Source: Firmicutes bacterium OM04-13BH (GTDB lineage: Bacteria; Bacillota; Clostridia; Lachnospirales; Lachnospiraceae). From it: 64,000 nucleotides of DNA. The stretch covers positions 62,356 through 126,355 of the forward strand of contig QULP01000007.1 of the NCBI GenBank assembly GCA_003481745.1, written 5' to 3'. How positions within the stretch are numbered: position 1 is the stretch's first letter; each line of letters opens with the position of its first letter. Positions 35,749-45,176 of the stretch are shown in pieces. Under the pieces are notes generated by a model. That model saw only the letters and a program-made list of their open reading frames with translations. It made no database searches and had not been told where the DNA came from. Made by a program: the position numbers and the translations under genes.

Positions 35749-36684
35749 ATGAAGAAAAAATTAGCAGCATTATTAATTACAGGAATTATGGCAGCAGCAA
35801 TGACAGCATGTGGAAGCAGTAATTCAGGAACAGATAACAGCGGAAGTACAGATGGAACTGCAAAAACAGAAAGCAGTGCCGATGCGGGCAGTGACTGGGA
35901 TAATACAAGAGACATCACAGTTGTATCAAGAGAGGATGGTTCTGGTACAAGAGGTGCTTTCGTAGAATTATTCGGAATTGAAGAAGAAGTAAACGGAGAA
36001 AAAGTAGATATGACAACAGAAGAAGCAAATATCACAAACAGTACTTCTGTTATGATGTCCACCGTGGCACAGGATGAATACGCAATTGGTTATATCTCGC
36101 TCGGTTCTTTAGATGATTCCGTAAAAGCAGTTAAAGTTGATGGAAGTGAAGCAACAGCAGAAAATATCAAAAATGGAAGTTATAAAATTTCCAGACCGTT
36201 TAACATTGCAACAAAAGAGGATTTAAGTGACGCAGCACAGGATTTTGAAGACTTTATTTTAAGTACCGAAGGACAGAAAGTAGTGGAAGACAACAAATAC
36301 ATCCCTCTTGATGATGTGAGTGATTACAAATCAAACGGAGCAAGCGGAAAAGTTGTTGTTGCAGGTTCTTCTTCTGTATCTCCTGTAATGGAAAAATTAA
36401 AAGAAGCTTATCAGGCAGTCAACAGTGATGTAGAAGTAGAAATCCAGACAAGTGATTCTACAACAGGTATGCAGAATGCAATTGATGGTGTATGTGATAT
36501 CGGAATGGCTTCCAGAGAATTAAAAGATTCTGAAAAAGAAGCAGGTCTGACACCAACTGTTATTGCAATGGATGGTATTGCAGTAGTCGTAAACAATGAC
36601 AATCCGACTGATGAACTGAGTTCTGATCAGGTAAAATCCATCTTTACAGGTGACGTGCTTACATGGGACGAGGCACTTCAGTAA
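35749..36684 (+). CDS. pstS: Phosphate-binding lipoprotein PstS, apparently circularly permuted
   Basis: The 311-residue protein has a lipobox ending MTAC (Cys21) and a Ser/Thr-rich linker. In ordinary PstS the phosphate loop GSSSVSP comes first and SREDGSGTRxAF comes in the second half. Here TVVSREDGSGTRGAF is at residues 57-71, FILSTEGQKVVED at 169-181, and then GSSSVSPVMEKL begins at 206, followed by GMASRELKD (252-260) and IFTGDVLTWDEAL (298-310) at the very end. All expected segments are present once, in rotated order. The gene directly precedes pstC, which supports the function. Transfer of phosphate to PstCA is inferred. Confidence 0.9.
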   Translation: MKKKLAALLITGIMAAAMTACGSSNSGTDNSGSTDGTAKTESSADAGSDWDNTRDITVVSREDGSGTRGAFVELFGIEEEVNGEKVDMTTEEANITNSTSVMMSTVAQDEYAIGYISLGSLDDSVKAVKVDGSEATAENIKNGSYKISRPFNIATKEDLSDAAQDFEDFILSTEGQKVVEDNKYIPLDDVSDYKSNGASGKVVVAGSSSVSPVMEKLKEAYQAVNSDVEVEIQTSDSTTGMQNAIDGVCDIGMASRELKDSEKEAGLTPTVIAMDGIAVVVNNDNPTDELSSDQVKSIFTGDVLTWDEALQ

Positions 36685-36737
36685 AGAAAGTTTAAGAAAG
36701 AATCAGTAGCCTGAAGAAGGTTAAAAGGGTGAACAGG

Positions 36738-37598
36738 ATGAAAAAATATAAAGAACAGGTGATGCATGCGGTGTTTTTTATCGCCGCATGTGCATCCGTA
36801 CTTGCAGTCGCTTTGATTTGTCTGTTTTTGTTTGTAAACGGAATTCCGGCGATGAGAGAGATTGGAATCTTTAAGTTTCTTTTAGGAACGATGTGGAAAC
36901 CGGGAAATAATATTTACGGAATCCTTCCGATGATTATGGGAAGTATTTATGTAACCGCAGGTGCAATTTTAATCGGAGTTCCGATTGGAATTTTAACTTC
37001 TGTATTTATGGCTTCCTACTGTCCAAAAAAAGTATATCGTTTTTTTAAATCGGCAATTGACTTATTGGCCGGAATCCCATCGGTTGTATATGGTTTCTTT
37101 GGTTTAATGATGTTAGTTCCACTGATTCGCGATTTATTCCACAAAGGAAACGGAAGCAGTATTTTAAGTGCTTCTATCCTGCTTGGAATCATGATTCTTC
37201 CGACGATTATCGGGGTGACGGAATCTGCAATCCGTGCCGTACCTTCCAATTACTATGAAGGTTCTCTGGCACTTGGCGCAACAAAAGAAAGAAGTCTGTT
37301 TTTCGTTGTGCTTCCGGCTGCCAAATCCGGTCTGATTGCAGGTGTGGTACTTGGAATCGGTCGTGCAATCGGTGAAACCATGGCAGTTGTAATGGTAGCA
37401 GGAAATCAGGCACGTATGCCTGCCGGAATCTTAAGAGGTGTCCGAACCATGACATCAAACATTGTACTGGAAATGGGATATGCAGCAGATTTACACAGAG
37501 AAGCATTAATCGCAACAGGCGTGGTATTATTTGTATTTATCTTAATTATTAACTTCTGCGTTGCCAGATTAAATAAGGGGGAAAGTGGTCATGCATAA
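36738..37598 (+). CDS. pstC: Phosphate ABC transporter permease PstC
   Basis: The 286-residue permease has six predicted membrane helices and the conserved cytosolic EAA-like loop EGSLALGATKERSLFFVVLPAAKSG, with GRAIGETMAVVMVAGN after it. It forms the channel with PstA. ATG 36738 sits after AAGGGTG; a GTG three codons upstream is an alternative. It overlaps pstA by 8 bases. Confidence 0.93.
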   Translation: MKKYKEQVMHAVFFIAACASVLAVALICLFLFVNGIPAMREIGIFKFLLGTMWKPGNNIYGILPMIMGSIYVTAGAILIGVPIGILTSVFMASYCPKKVYRFFKSAIDLLAGIPSVVYGFFGLMMLVPLIRDLFHKGNGSSILSASILLGIMILPTIIGVTESAIRAVPSNYYEGSLALGATKERSLFFVVLPAAKSGLIAGVVLGIGRAIGETMAVVMVAGNQARMPAGILRGVRTMTSNIVLEMGYAADLHREALIATGVVLFVFILIINFCVARLNKGESGHA

Positions 37599-38436
37599 AA
37601 AAGAACATCAGGGAGCGAAAATCAGTGCCGGTATTTTAAAAGGTCTGGTCTTTGCATCAGCCGCTTTAACCTTCTTAGTCTTATTTTTCCTGATTGTCTA
37701 TATTTTGGTTCATGGAATTCCGAATCTGACACCACAGTTATTTGCATGGAAATATACAAGTGAGAATGCTTCCATGCTTCCATCTATCATTAATACGTTA
37801 ATTATTGTGATATTATCACTGGTCATTGCAGTGCCGCTTGGTATTTTTTCCGCAATCTACCTTGTGGAATATGCAAAAAGAGGAAATAAATTTGTAAAAA
37901 TTATTCGTCTGACGACAGAGACACTTTCCGGGATTCCATCTATCGTATATGGTCTGTTTGGTGCATTATTTTTTGTAACCGCCTTAAAATGGGGTTATTC
38001 TTTACTTGCAGGTGCTCTGACATTGTCAATTATGATTCTTCCGCTGATTATGAGAACGACGGAAGAAGCATTAAAATCCGTTCCGGATTCCTTTCGTGAA
38101 GGCAGTTTCGGACTTGGAGCAGGAAAACTCAGAACGGTATTTCAAATTGTACTTCCAAGTGCAATTCCCGGTATTTTAGCCGGTGTCATTCTTGCAGTCG
38201 GACGAATCATTGGAGAAACAGCAGCTTTGATTTATACCGCAGGTGCGGTGGCAGAAGTGCCGTCAAGCATCATGGGCTCTGGTTCGACTTTAGCAGTACA
38301 CATGTACAATCTTTCCAGAGAAGGTTTATATATGAATCAGGCGTATGCAGTATCCGTTGTCCTGTTAATTTTTGTTCTGCTGATTAACTGGGGTTCCGGA
38401 AAAATAGCAAAGAAACTTACGAAAGGGAAAGAATAA
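37591..38436 (+). CDS. pstA: Phosphate ABC transporter permease PstA
   Basis: This 281-residue permease has six hydrophobic helices. The EAA loop reads [23 protein letters not shown] and is followed by [15 protein letters not shown]. It is paired with PstC. GGGGG precedes ATG 37591, and translation overlaps the end of pstC. pstB follows after 5 bases. Confidence 0.93.
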   Translation: MHKKEHQGAKISAGILKGLVFASAALTFLVLFFLIVYILVHGIPNLTPQLFAWKYTSENASMLPSIINTLIIVILSLVIAVPLGIFSAIYLVEYAKRGNKFVKIIRLTTETLSGIPSIVYGLFGALFFVTALKWGYSLLAGALTLSIMILPLIMRTTEEALKSVPDSFREGSFGLGAGKLRTVFQIVLPSAIPGILAGVILAVGRIIGETAALIYTAGAVAEVPSSIMGSGSTLAVHMYNLSREGLYMNQAYAVSVVLLIFVLLINWGSGKIAKKLTKGKE

Positions 38437-38441
38437 CGGAA

Positions 38442-39206
38442 ATGGAATTGAAAAAAAATCAGAAAATAGAAGTCTCAAATCTGGATTTATATTATTCAGA
38501 TTTTAAGGCATTAAAAAATATAAATATTAAAATTCCGCAAAATGAAATTACAGCATTTATCGGACCGTCCGGATGTGGAAAATCGACGCTTTTGAAATCA
38601 TTAAATCGTATGAATGATTTGGTAGAAGGATGCCGGATTGATGGACAGGTTTTACTTGATGGGGAAGATATTTACGGAAAGATGGATGTCAATCTGCTTA
38701 GAAAACGTGTCGGAATGGTATTTCAGAAGCCAAATCCATTTCCGATGAGTATTTACGATAACATTGCTTATGGACCGCGTACTCATGGAATCCGTTCCAA
38801 ATCCAAACTGGATGATATCGTAGAAAAATCCCTGCGAGATGCTGCCATCTGGGAAGAGACAAAGAATCGTTTAAAATCCAATGCACTTGGAATGTCCGGT
38901 GGACAACAGCAGAGACTTTGCATTGCAAGAGCACTTGCAGTTCAGCCGGAAGTACTTTTAATGGACGAGCCGACCAGTGCCCTTGATCCAATTTCAACTT
39001 CCAAAATCGAAGAACTGGCAATGGAATTAAAGAAAGAGTATACAATTGTAATGGTTACGCATAACATGCAGCAGGCAGCCCGTATTTCTGATAAAACTGC
39101 ATTTTTCCTTTTAGGGGAAATCGTAGAATTTGGTGAAACAGAACAATTATTCTCTATGCCGAAAGATAAGAGAACAGAGGATTATATTACAGGGAGGTTT
39201 GGTTGA
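38442..39206 (+). CDS. pstB: Phosphate ABC transporter ATPase PstB
   Basis: The 254-residue ABC ATPase has Walker [10 protein letters not shown] near residue 43, the Q-loop [20 protein letters not shown], signature [17 protein letters not shown], and Walker [14 protein letters not shown]. The NPFPMS sequence after the Q-loop is characteristic of PstB. It powers phosphate import through PstCA. Confidence 0.96.
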   Translation: MELKKNQKIEVSNLDLYYSDFKALKNINIKIPQNEITAFIGPSGCGKSTLLKSLNRMNDLVEGCRIDGQVLLDGEDIYGKMDVNLLRKRVGMVFQKPNPFPMSIYDNIAYGPRTHGIRSKSKLDDIVEKSLRDAAIWEETKNRLKSNALGMSGGQQQRLCIARALAVQPEVLLMDEPTSALDPISTSKIEELAMELKKEYTIVMVTHNMQQAARISDKTAFFLLGEIVEFGETEQLFSMPKDKRTEDYITGRFG

Positions 39207-39207
39207 T

Positions 39208-39873
39208 ATGCGTACAAGATTTGACCAGCAATTGGAAAAACTGCATGTGGAATTAATTAAAATGGGAAGTTTATGCGAGCAGGCAATCACACTGGCTGCG
39301 TCTTCTTTAGAAGTTCAGGAAGAGAATACTTTGCATAAAGTGGCAGCACTTGAGAGTGAAGTAGATGCAAAAGAAAGAGAAATTGAAGATATCTGTATGA
39401 GACTTCTGCTTCAGCAACAGCCGGTAGCAAGAGATTTACGTGTTATCTCGGCTGCCTTAAAACTGATTTCTGATTTGGAAAGAATCGGCGACCAGGCGGC
39501 AGATATTTCTGACTTGACTCCTTATATTGTAAACAGCAGTATTGCGAGTAAAGTTCAGATTCATGATATGGCAAAGGCAACGATTGACATGGTAACAAAA
39601 AGCATTGATGCGTTTGTAAAAAATGATTTGGAGCTTGCAGAAAAAGTTATTGAATCAGATGATATCGTAGATGATTTATTTAATAAAATAAGAGAAGAAC
39701 TGATTCAGGAAATTCAGGGAAAAAACAATGACCCAAGAGCGGCAATTGATATTTTAATGGCGGCAAAATATTTTGAGAGAATTGGCGACCACGCAGTTAA
39801 TGTTGCAGAATGGGTACAGTATTCTATTACCGGTGTGCATAAGAGTAATGAACATCATATAGCAGACAGATAG
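39208..39873 (+). CDS. phoU: Phosphate transport regulator PhoU
   Basis: The 221-residue protein is the two-repeat helical PhoU. Each repeat has the metal-binding signature: RVISAALKLISDLERIGDQAADI and ILMAAKYFERIGDHAVNVAEW. PhoU links the Pst transporter to the PhoR kinase and represses the pathway when phosphate is high. The start at 39208 follows GGGAGG; an upstream in-frame extension overlaps pstB. Confidence 0.95.
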   Translation: MRTRFDQQLEKLHVELIKMGSLCEQAITLAASSLEVQEENTLHKVAALESEVDAKEREIEDICMRLLLQQQPVARDLRVISAALKLISDLERIGDQAADISDLTPYIVNSSIASKVQIHDMAKATIDMVTKSIDAFVKNDLELAEKVIESDDIVDDLFNKIREELIQEIQGKNNDPRAAIDILMAAKYFERIGDHAVNVAEWVQYSITGVHKSNEHHIADR

Positions 39874-39880
39874 GAATGAG

Positions 39881-40573
39881 GTGAAAGGGTTGGTCTATCT
39901 GGTAGAGGATGATGAAAATATAAGAGAACTGGTCACATACACATTAAACAGTCAGGGGATTGAAACAGAAAGCTTTGAACGCCCATCTAAATTTTGGAAG
40001 GCAATGCAGCAGGAGATTCCATCCCTGTTTTTGCTTGATATTATGCTGCCGGAAGAGGATGGACTTAGTATTTTGAAGAAAATTAAAAATACAAGCCAGA
40101 CCAAAAAATTGCCTGTTATTATGCTGACTGCAAAGGGAAGCGAATATGATACAGTATTAGGTCTCGACAGTGGAGCGGATGATTATATCGCAAAGCCGTT
40201 TCGTATGATGGAACTGATTTCACGAGTGCGTGCTGCATTAAGGCGAAGCGATCCGGAGGAACAGGAAAGGGTCAAAGAATATCAGTTTGGAAAAATCTAT
40301 GTTTGTCCATCCAGACATATTGTGAGTGTGGACGGAAAAGAAATTTCACTTACTTTAAAAGAATTTGAACTGCTGTGTGTACTGCTTTCTGAACAGGAAA
40401 CTGTATTTTCAAGGTCAAAATTGTTAGACCGTATCTGGGGCTATGAATTTGATGGGGAAAGCAGAACGGTAGATGTTCATGTGCGGACACTCAGGCAAAA
40501 GCTGGGAGATGCCGGAGACTGTATTAAAACAGTAAGAGGAGTAGGATATAAGATAGGAGGAAAAGCTTCATGA
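39881..40573 (+). CDS. phoP: PhoB/PhoP-type response regulator
   Basis: The 230-residue OmpR-family regulator has a receiver domain with acidic pair Glu9-Asp10-Asp11, phospho-acceptor Asp53 in LLDIMLPEEDG and Lys in MLTAKG. A C-terminal winged helix has the TVDVHVRTLRQKLGD recognition region. It is followed by its kinase with a 4-base overlap and lies directly after phoU. The start is GTG 39881 or TTG 39890; both have nearby ribosome binding sites. Confidence 0.9.
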   Translation: MKGLVYLVEDDENIRELVTYTLNSQGIETESFERPSKFWKAMQQEIPSLFLLDIMLPEEDGLSILKKIKNTSQTKKLPVIMLTAKGSEYDTVLGLDSGADDYIAKPFRMMELISRVRAALRRSDPEEQERVKEYQFGKIYVCPSRHIVSVDGKEISLTLKEFELLCVLLSEQETVFSRSKLLDRIWGYEFDGESRTVDVHVRTLRQKLGDAGDCIKTVRGVGYKIGGKAS

Positions 40574-42225
40574 CAAAACGGATTTTCCGCTCAATTATGC
40601 TGGTTTCTGCAGTCTGCATGGTGACAGGACTGGCATTTCTTATGGGCGTTTTATATCATTTTTTTGGGAATCAATTAGAAAAAGAATTAAAAGCAGAAGC
40701 ATCTTATCTGGAACTTGCAGTAGAGGAAAATGGAGAGAGTGTACTTGAGAAGCTTCCAAAAAATTCGGCAAGGGTGACCTGGATTGCGGAGGATGGAACG
40801 GTTATTTTTGATAATAAAGCAGACGCTTTTGATATGTCGAATCACAATGACAGGGAAGAAATTAAGGATGCACAGAAAAACGGTGCAGGAACTTCTGTCA
40901 GACAGTCTGATACATTAGGAGAAAAGACGGTCTACTATGCAAAACGTTTGTCTGATAATAGTATCCTTCGTATTTCGAGCGATCAGTATACGGTGATTGC
41001 TCTGTTAAAACAGCTGATTCTCCCAGCTGTCTGCGTGCTGGTTCTTATGATATTATTAGGAGCATTTTTTGCATCGAGACTTTCCAAACATATCGTAACA
41101 CCATTAAATGAGCTGGATTTGGAACATCCGGATGAAATTGATACTTATGATGAAATGGCTCCATTTATTACAAAGATTAATAAACAGCAGAAGACTATTC
41201 AGAAACAGCTTTCGGATGCAAAACGACAGCAGAAAGAATTTCAGATTATCACAAAGCAGATGCAGGAGGGACTTCTTGTCATCGATACACAGACAGATTT
41301 GCTTTCCAGTAATGCCAGTGCACTGGAACTTTTAGATGCCGGACAGGTAAAAGATAAAGAAAGTGTGCTGTCACTGAATCGTAGTGAAGCATTTGAGAAG
41401 ACAATAGACAAAGTCTTACGTGGAGAACATGTAGAGTCTGTATTAAATTTGGGAGAACGTTACTGCCAGATTTGTGCAAATCCGGTATTTGACAAAGAAA
41501 CGATAGCAGGTGCAGTGATTCTTTTAATTGATGTGACTGAAAAAATGCAGAGAGATTCTTTAAGACGGGAATTTACAGCAAATGTCTCTCATGAATTAAA
41601 GACTCCGTTGACTTCGATTTCAGGCTTTGCAGAAATCATTCAAAGTGGTTTTGTAAAACAGGAAGATGTTCGGAAGTTTGCAGGAAAGATATTTGATGAG
41701 ACACAGAGACTGGTTACCTTAGTGGATGATATTATAAAAATTTCTCAGCTGGATGAAAATTGTCAGCCGTATCAGAGAGAGAAAGTAGATATCTATAATC
41801 TGGCTAAAGATGTATTGAGCAGGCTTCAGGAATCTGCTAATAGAGCACAGGTTCAGTTGAATATGGAAGGTGAACATGCAGAACTTGAAACCGTACTGCC
41901 GATTTTAGATGAAATTGTTTCTAATCTGTGTGATAATGCGATTAAATACAATAAAAAAGGCGGAAGTGTTACCGTTACAGTATTAAATACAAGAAATCAG
42001 ATATGCCTGTCTGTCTGTGATACCGGAATTGGAATCACAGCGGCGGAAAAGAGCAGAGTATTTGAACGATTTTATCGTGTGGATAAAAGTCATTCAAAAG
42101 AAATTGGTGGAACCGGTCTTGGACTTTCGATTGTAAAACACGGTGCTGCTTATCTGGGAGCAAAAGTAGAACTGGAAAGTACCATTAATAAGGGAAGTAC
42201 ATTCCGTCTGATTTGGCAAAAATAA
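40570..42225 (+). CDS. phoR: PhoR-type sensor histidine kinase
   Basis: The 551-residue kinase has two N-terminal membrane helices (residues about 8-30 and 140-165) around a small extracellular domain, then a HAMP/PAS region. The HisKA motif has His341 in NVSHELKTPLTS, and the ATPase domain shows NLCDNAIKYNKKGG, DTGIGI and GGTGLGLSIVKH. The gene order pst-phoU-regulator-kinase supports phosphate sensing. It is the last gene of the block. Confidence 0.92.
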   Translation: MTKRIFRSIMLVSAVCMVTGLAFLMGVLYHFFGNQLEKELKAEASYLELAVEENGESVLEKLPKNSARVTWIAEDGTVIFDNKADAFDMSNHNDREEIKDAQKNGAGTSVRQSDTLGEKTVYYAKRLSDNSILRISSDQYTVIALLKQLILPAVCVLVLMILLGAFFASRLSKHIVTPLNELDLEHPDEIDTYDEMAPFITKINKQQKTIQKQLSDAKRQQKEFQIITKQMQEGLLVIDTQTDLLSSNASALELLDAGQVKDKESVLSLNRSEAFEKTIDKVLRGEHVESVLNLGERYCQICANPVFDKETIAGAVILLIDVTEKMQRDSLRREFTANVSHELKTPLTSISGFAEIIQSGFVKQEDVRKFAGKIFDETQRLVTLVDDIIKISQLDENCQPYQREKVDIYNLAKDVLSRLQESANRAQVQLNMEGEHAELETVLPILDEIVSNLCDNAIKYNKKGGSVTVTVLNTRNQICLSVCDTGIGITAAEKSRVFERFYRVDKSHSKEIGGTGLGLSIVKHGAAYLGAKVELESTINKGSTFRLIWQK

Positions 42226-42228
42226 AAG

Positions 42229-42268
42229 AAAAAGACCTTTTGAACATTGTTCAGAGGTCTTTTTTGAA
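42229..42268. terminator. Bidirectional terminator after phoR
   Basis: AAAAGACCTTTTGAAC and GTTCAGAGGTCTTTT pair around ATT with one mismatch region, with T-runs on both strands. It separates phoR from the converging yqeY gene. Confidence 0.87.
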
Positions 42269-42307
42269 TTGAAAATTAGTATTTTGAATTTTATTTTGAA
42301 TTAGAAA

Positions 42308-42754
42308 TTACTGCATCATACCTGCAAGTACCTGATTTACCAGTTTGCCATCTGCAATTCCTTTTACTTTTGGCATCAGGACTTTCATGATGCGTCCTTT
42401 ATCTTTTCCGGTTGGTGTTTCAATTTCAAGTTCTTTTAAAACTCCATCGATTACTGTTTTGATTTCGTCTTCATTTAACATTTTTGGTGCAAATTCTTCG
42501 TATACGGCGATGCGTTTGCTGCATTCTTCGATAATATCAGTTCTGTCAGCAGGAGTCATTTCTAAGGTTTCTTTTGTCTGTTTGATTTCTTTTAAGACAA
42601 CTTCATTTTCTTCTGCTTCTGTTAAATCTTCTCTTTTATCAATTGCTTTGTTTTTCAGTGCGGATAAGAGCATGGACAGAGAGTCTTTTCTTTCTTTGTC
42701 TTTTGCTTTCATCGCAGCTACCATTGCTTTTCTTACTTCATCTGCTTTACTCAT
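42308..42754 (-). CDS. GatB/YqeY domain protein
   Basis: The 148-residue protein is the free-standing YqeY family, helical and related to the tail of GatB; proposed to act on tRNA or amidation complexes, but its role is not settled. Visible features include the N-terminal AMKAKDKERKDSLSMLLSAL, DIIEECSKRIAVYEEFAP and the C-terminal GRIMKVLMPKVKGIADGKLVNQ. Length is normal. GGAGCGA precedes the ATG. Confidence 0.9.
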   Translation of the reverse strand: MSKADEVRKAMVAAMKAKDKERKDSLSMLLSALKNKAIDKREDLTEAEENEVVLKEIKQTKETLEMTPADRTDIIEECSKRIAVYEEFAPKMLNEDEIKTVIDGVLKELEIETPTGKDKGRIMKVLMPKVKGIADGKLVNQVLAGMMQ

Positions 42755-42830
42755 AGTGGTTATCGCTCCTTTTCAAAATGTTTTCTAATTTAAGAGTATA
42801 ACACTCTGAAAAAAAGAATGAAACCCCTAA

Positions 42831-43469
42831 TTAACGGATTCTCCATAAATTCCAATGAAAATAGGAAGCGAGGAGACGGATGACGACAGTCACAATCAAG
42901 CCGATAATTGCACCGGCGGCTTCACCGACAGAGTTTCGGCATATCACACAGGCAGCACCTCCGGCAATGGAAGCGCAGGCATAAATTTCCCGAACCAGAA
43001 TATAAGGGGTTTCGCCTGCCATGATATCACGAACTACACCACCCCCGACTCCGGTCAATACTCCGACAAAAACAAAGAAAAAGGCATTGTCTTTGTTCAT
43101 AACATTTGCGGCAGCCTGAATCCCGACTACAGTAAAGATTCCAAGTCCGAGCGTATCACATAAAAGCATGATGGTATCGTAATATTTACTTTTAAACCCA
43201 GAATCTAAGATAGAAGGATTGGTGTAGACAATTGTAAACAGCAGGGTAGCAGTCAGCACCGAAAATAACACATATACCGGTTTGGAAAATGCAGCAGGAG
43301 GAGTGACGCCGAGAATAATATCACGCATCATTCCGCCACCGACGGCGGTAGTCGCTCCTAAAATGTTTACGCCAAAAATATCCATTTTTTTTTCGATGGC
43401 GATCATTGCACCTGAAGATGCAAATGCAATTGTGCCGATAATTTCAAGAATAAAGGTAAAAGTATCCAT
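42831..43469 (-). CDS. Trimeric intracellular cation channel (TRIC/UPF0126) family protein
   Basis: The 212-residue membrane protein has about seven helices in two repeats, with the family's glycine-rich motifs GGGMMRDIILGVTPP and GVGGGVVRDIMAGETP. Bacterial members conduct monovalent cations, and some are annotated as glycine transporters. GGAGG lies just before ATG 43469; the long upstream open frame is not conserved family sequence. Confidence 0.88.
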   Translation of the reverse strand: MDTFTFILEIIGTIAFASSGAMIAIEKKMDIFGVNILGATTAVGGGMMRDIILGVTPPAAFSKPVYVLFSVLTATLLFTIVYTNPSILDSGFKSKYYDTIMLLCDTLGLGIFTVVGIQAAANVMNKDNAFFFVFVGVLTGVGGGVVRDIMAGETPYILVREIYACASIAGGAACVICRNSVGEAAGAIIGLIVTVVIRLLASYFHWNLWRIR

Positions 43470-43635
43470 AGATGTCCTCCCAACAAAGACTTTTGTGAGT
43501 GAGAAAAAGTCTTTGAAAAATTGTAGAATAATTAATATTGTATTAGTACAACAAAGCAGTTTCAGTATAGCATAAAGACGTAAAAAAAACATCTTTAAAT
43601 GGCACAAAGTCCGTGAATTACGGACGTTAAAAGAT

Positions 43636-43664
43636 TTGACTTTTTATGGATTTTTTGTTACTCT
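43636..43664 (+). promoter_or_regulatory. Probable promoter of the NSS transporter
   Basis: TTGACT (43636-43641) and TACTCT (43659-43664) are 17 bases apart, 47 bases before the ATG. A short hairpin GTCCGT-GAATT-ACGGAC (43609-43625) lies just upstream and could be an operator. Confidence 0.45.
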
Positions 43665-43710
43665 ATTTAAGACTATAAAGTGTAAAATTGTGAAGTTGGA
43701 AAGGGGAAAA

Positions 43711-45030
43711 ATGGAGAAACATAAAAATGGGAGCTTTACAAGCTCAATTGGTTTTGTATTGGCCTGTGTAGGTTCAGCAGTCGGTCTGGGAAATATCTGG
43801 ATGTTTCCATATCGTCTTGGAGAGTATGGCGGAGCAGCATTTTTAATTCCGTATCTGTTTTTTATTCTGTTGTTTGGATTTGTCGGGTTATCCGCAGAAT
43901 TTGCATCAGGAAGAAAAGTAGGAACAGGAACGCTTGGGGTGTACGCTTATTGTTTTAAAGAAAGAAAACAGGAAAAACTTGGAAAAATTTTAGGCTGGAT
44001 TCCGCTTATGGGTTCACTTGGAATTGCAATCGGATATTCGATTATTATTGGATGGGTCTTAAGATATTTAGGTGCGTCAGTAACCAATACCGTGCTGAAA
44101 GAGGATTCCGCAGAATTTTTTGCCGGAGTTACTGCATCCATGAAAAACGTTCCGTGGCATATGATGATTGTGGCGATTACGGTTATCATTTTATTAGTAG
44201 GAGCCGCATCTCAGATTGAACGGGCAAATAAAGTACTGATGCCGTTATTTTTTATTTTATTTGCGGGACTTGCAGTGCGTGTCTTTTTCTTAGAGGGTTC
44301 ACATGAGGGATACCGTTTCTTATTTGTGCCGAACTGGAAAGCACTTTTAAATGTAAATACCTGGGTTATGGCGATGGGACAGGCATTTTTCTCATTGTCG
44401 ATTACAGGTTCAGGAATGATTGTGTATGGTTCTTATCTGCCAAAGAATGAGGATATTGTAAAATCTTCTTTACAGACACTTATCTTTGATACAATTGCGG
44501 CACTGCTTGCAGCGCTTGCTATTATGCCGGCGGTGTTTGCCTTTGGAATTGAGCCATCCGCAGGACCATCTTTAATGTTTATTACTTTGCCAAATGTATT
44601 TAAACAGATGCCGATGGGAAGACTATTCTCAGTTCTCTTCTTCTTATCCGTCTGCTTTGCCGGAATTACTTCTCTGATTAATATGTTTGAGGCAGTAATT
44701 GAGAGCTGGCAAAATCGTTTTAAAATCGGGAGAACAAAATCTGTTTTGCTTTGTGGCGCAATTACATTTTTAATCGGGTTATTATTGGAAGAAGAAACCA
44801 GAGTTGGAAACTGGATGGATTTTATTACCATTATCATTGTTCCGTTTGGTGCAGTACTGGGTGCAATTTCTATTTATTATGTATTAGGTTTTGATAAAAT
44901 AAAAGAAGAACTGGAACTTGGAAGAAAGAAGCCACTTCCGGTAATATTTAAACCGGTGGCAAAATATGTGTATGTTCCGCTTTCTATCATTATCTTTATT
45001 TTGGGATTAATTTATAAAGGTATTGGATAA
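43711..45030 (+). CDS. Sodium-dependent NSS/SNF-family transporter
   Basis: This 439-residue protein has about 11 or 12 helices and the neurotransmitter:sodium symporter fold. The first helix carries the Na+ and substrate site GSAVGLGNIWMFPY, and helix 6 has the unwound SLSITGSGMIVYGSY. Bacterial members import amino acids such as tryptophan, tyrosine or leucine; the substrate here is not predictable. ATG 43711 follows AAAGGGG; an upstream extension is unlikely. Confidence 0.9.
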   Translation: MEKHKNGSFTSSIGFVLACVGSAVGLGNIWMFPYRLGEYGGAAFLIPYLFFILLFGFVGLSAEFASGRKVGTGTLGVYAYCFKERKQEKLGKILGWIPLMGSLGIAIGYSIIIGWVLRYLGASVTNTVLKEDSAEFFAGVTASMKNVPWHMMIVAITVIILLVGAASQIERANKVLMPLFFILFAGLAVRVFFLEGSHEGYRFLFVPNWKALLNVNTWVMAMGQAFFSLSITGSGMIVYGSYLPKNEDIVKSSLQTLIFDTIAALLAALAIMPAVFAFGIEPSAGPSLMFITLPNVFKQMPMGRLFSVLFFLSVCFAGITSLINMFEAVIESWQNRFKIGRTKSVLLCGAITFLIGLLLEEETRVGNWMDFITIIIVPFGAVLGAISIYYVLGFDKIKEELELGRKKPLPVIFKPVAKYVYVPLSIIIFILGLIYKGIG

Positions 45031-45060
45031 TTTTGTTGACAAAAATTATCAATCATAAAG

Positions 45061-45089
45061 TTGCCCTTTAATTTTGCCTATGCTATAAT
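45061..45089 (+). promoter_or_regulatory. Promoter of malic enzyme gene
   Basis: TTGCCC (45061-45066) and TATAAT (45084-45089) are separated by 17 bases, with an 87-base leader before the ATG and no recognisable riboswitch. Confidence 0.6.
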
Positions 45090-45176
45090 AGGCGCAGACA
45101 GCAAATGAAGAAAGACAGCTGTGGATACTTTGAAAACGAAAAATAAAATTTCTACTAAACAAAAGGAGAGTACGTC

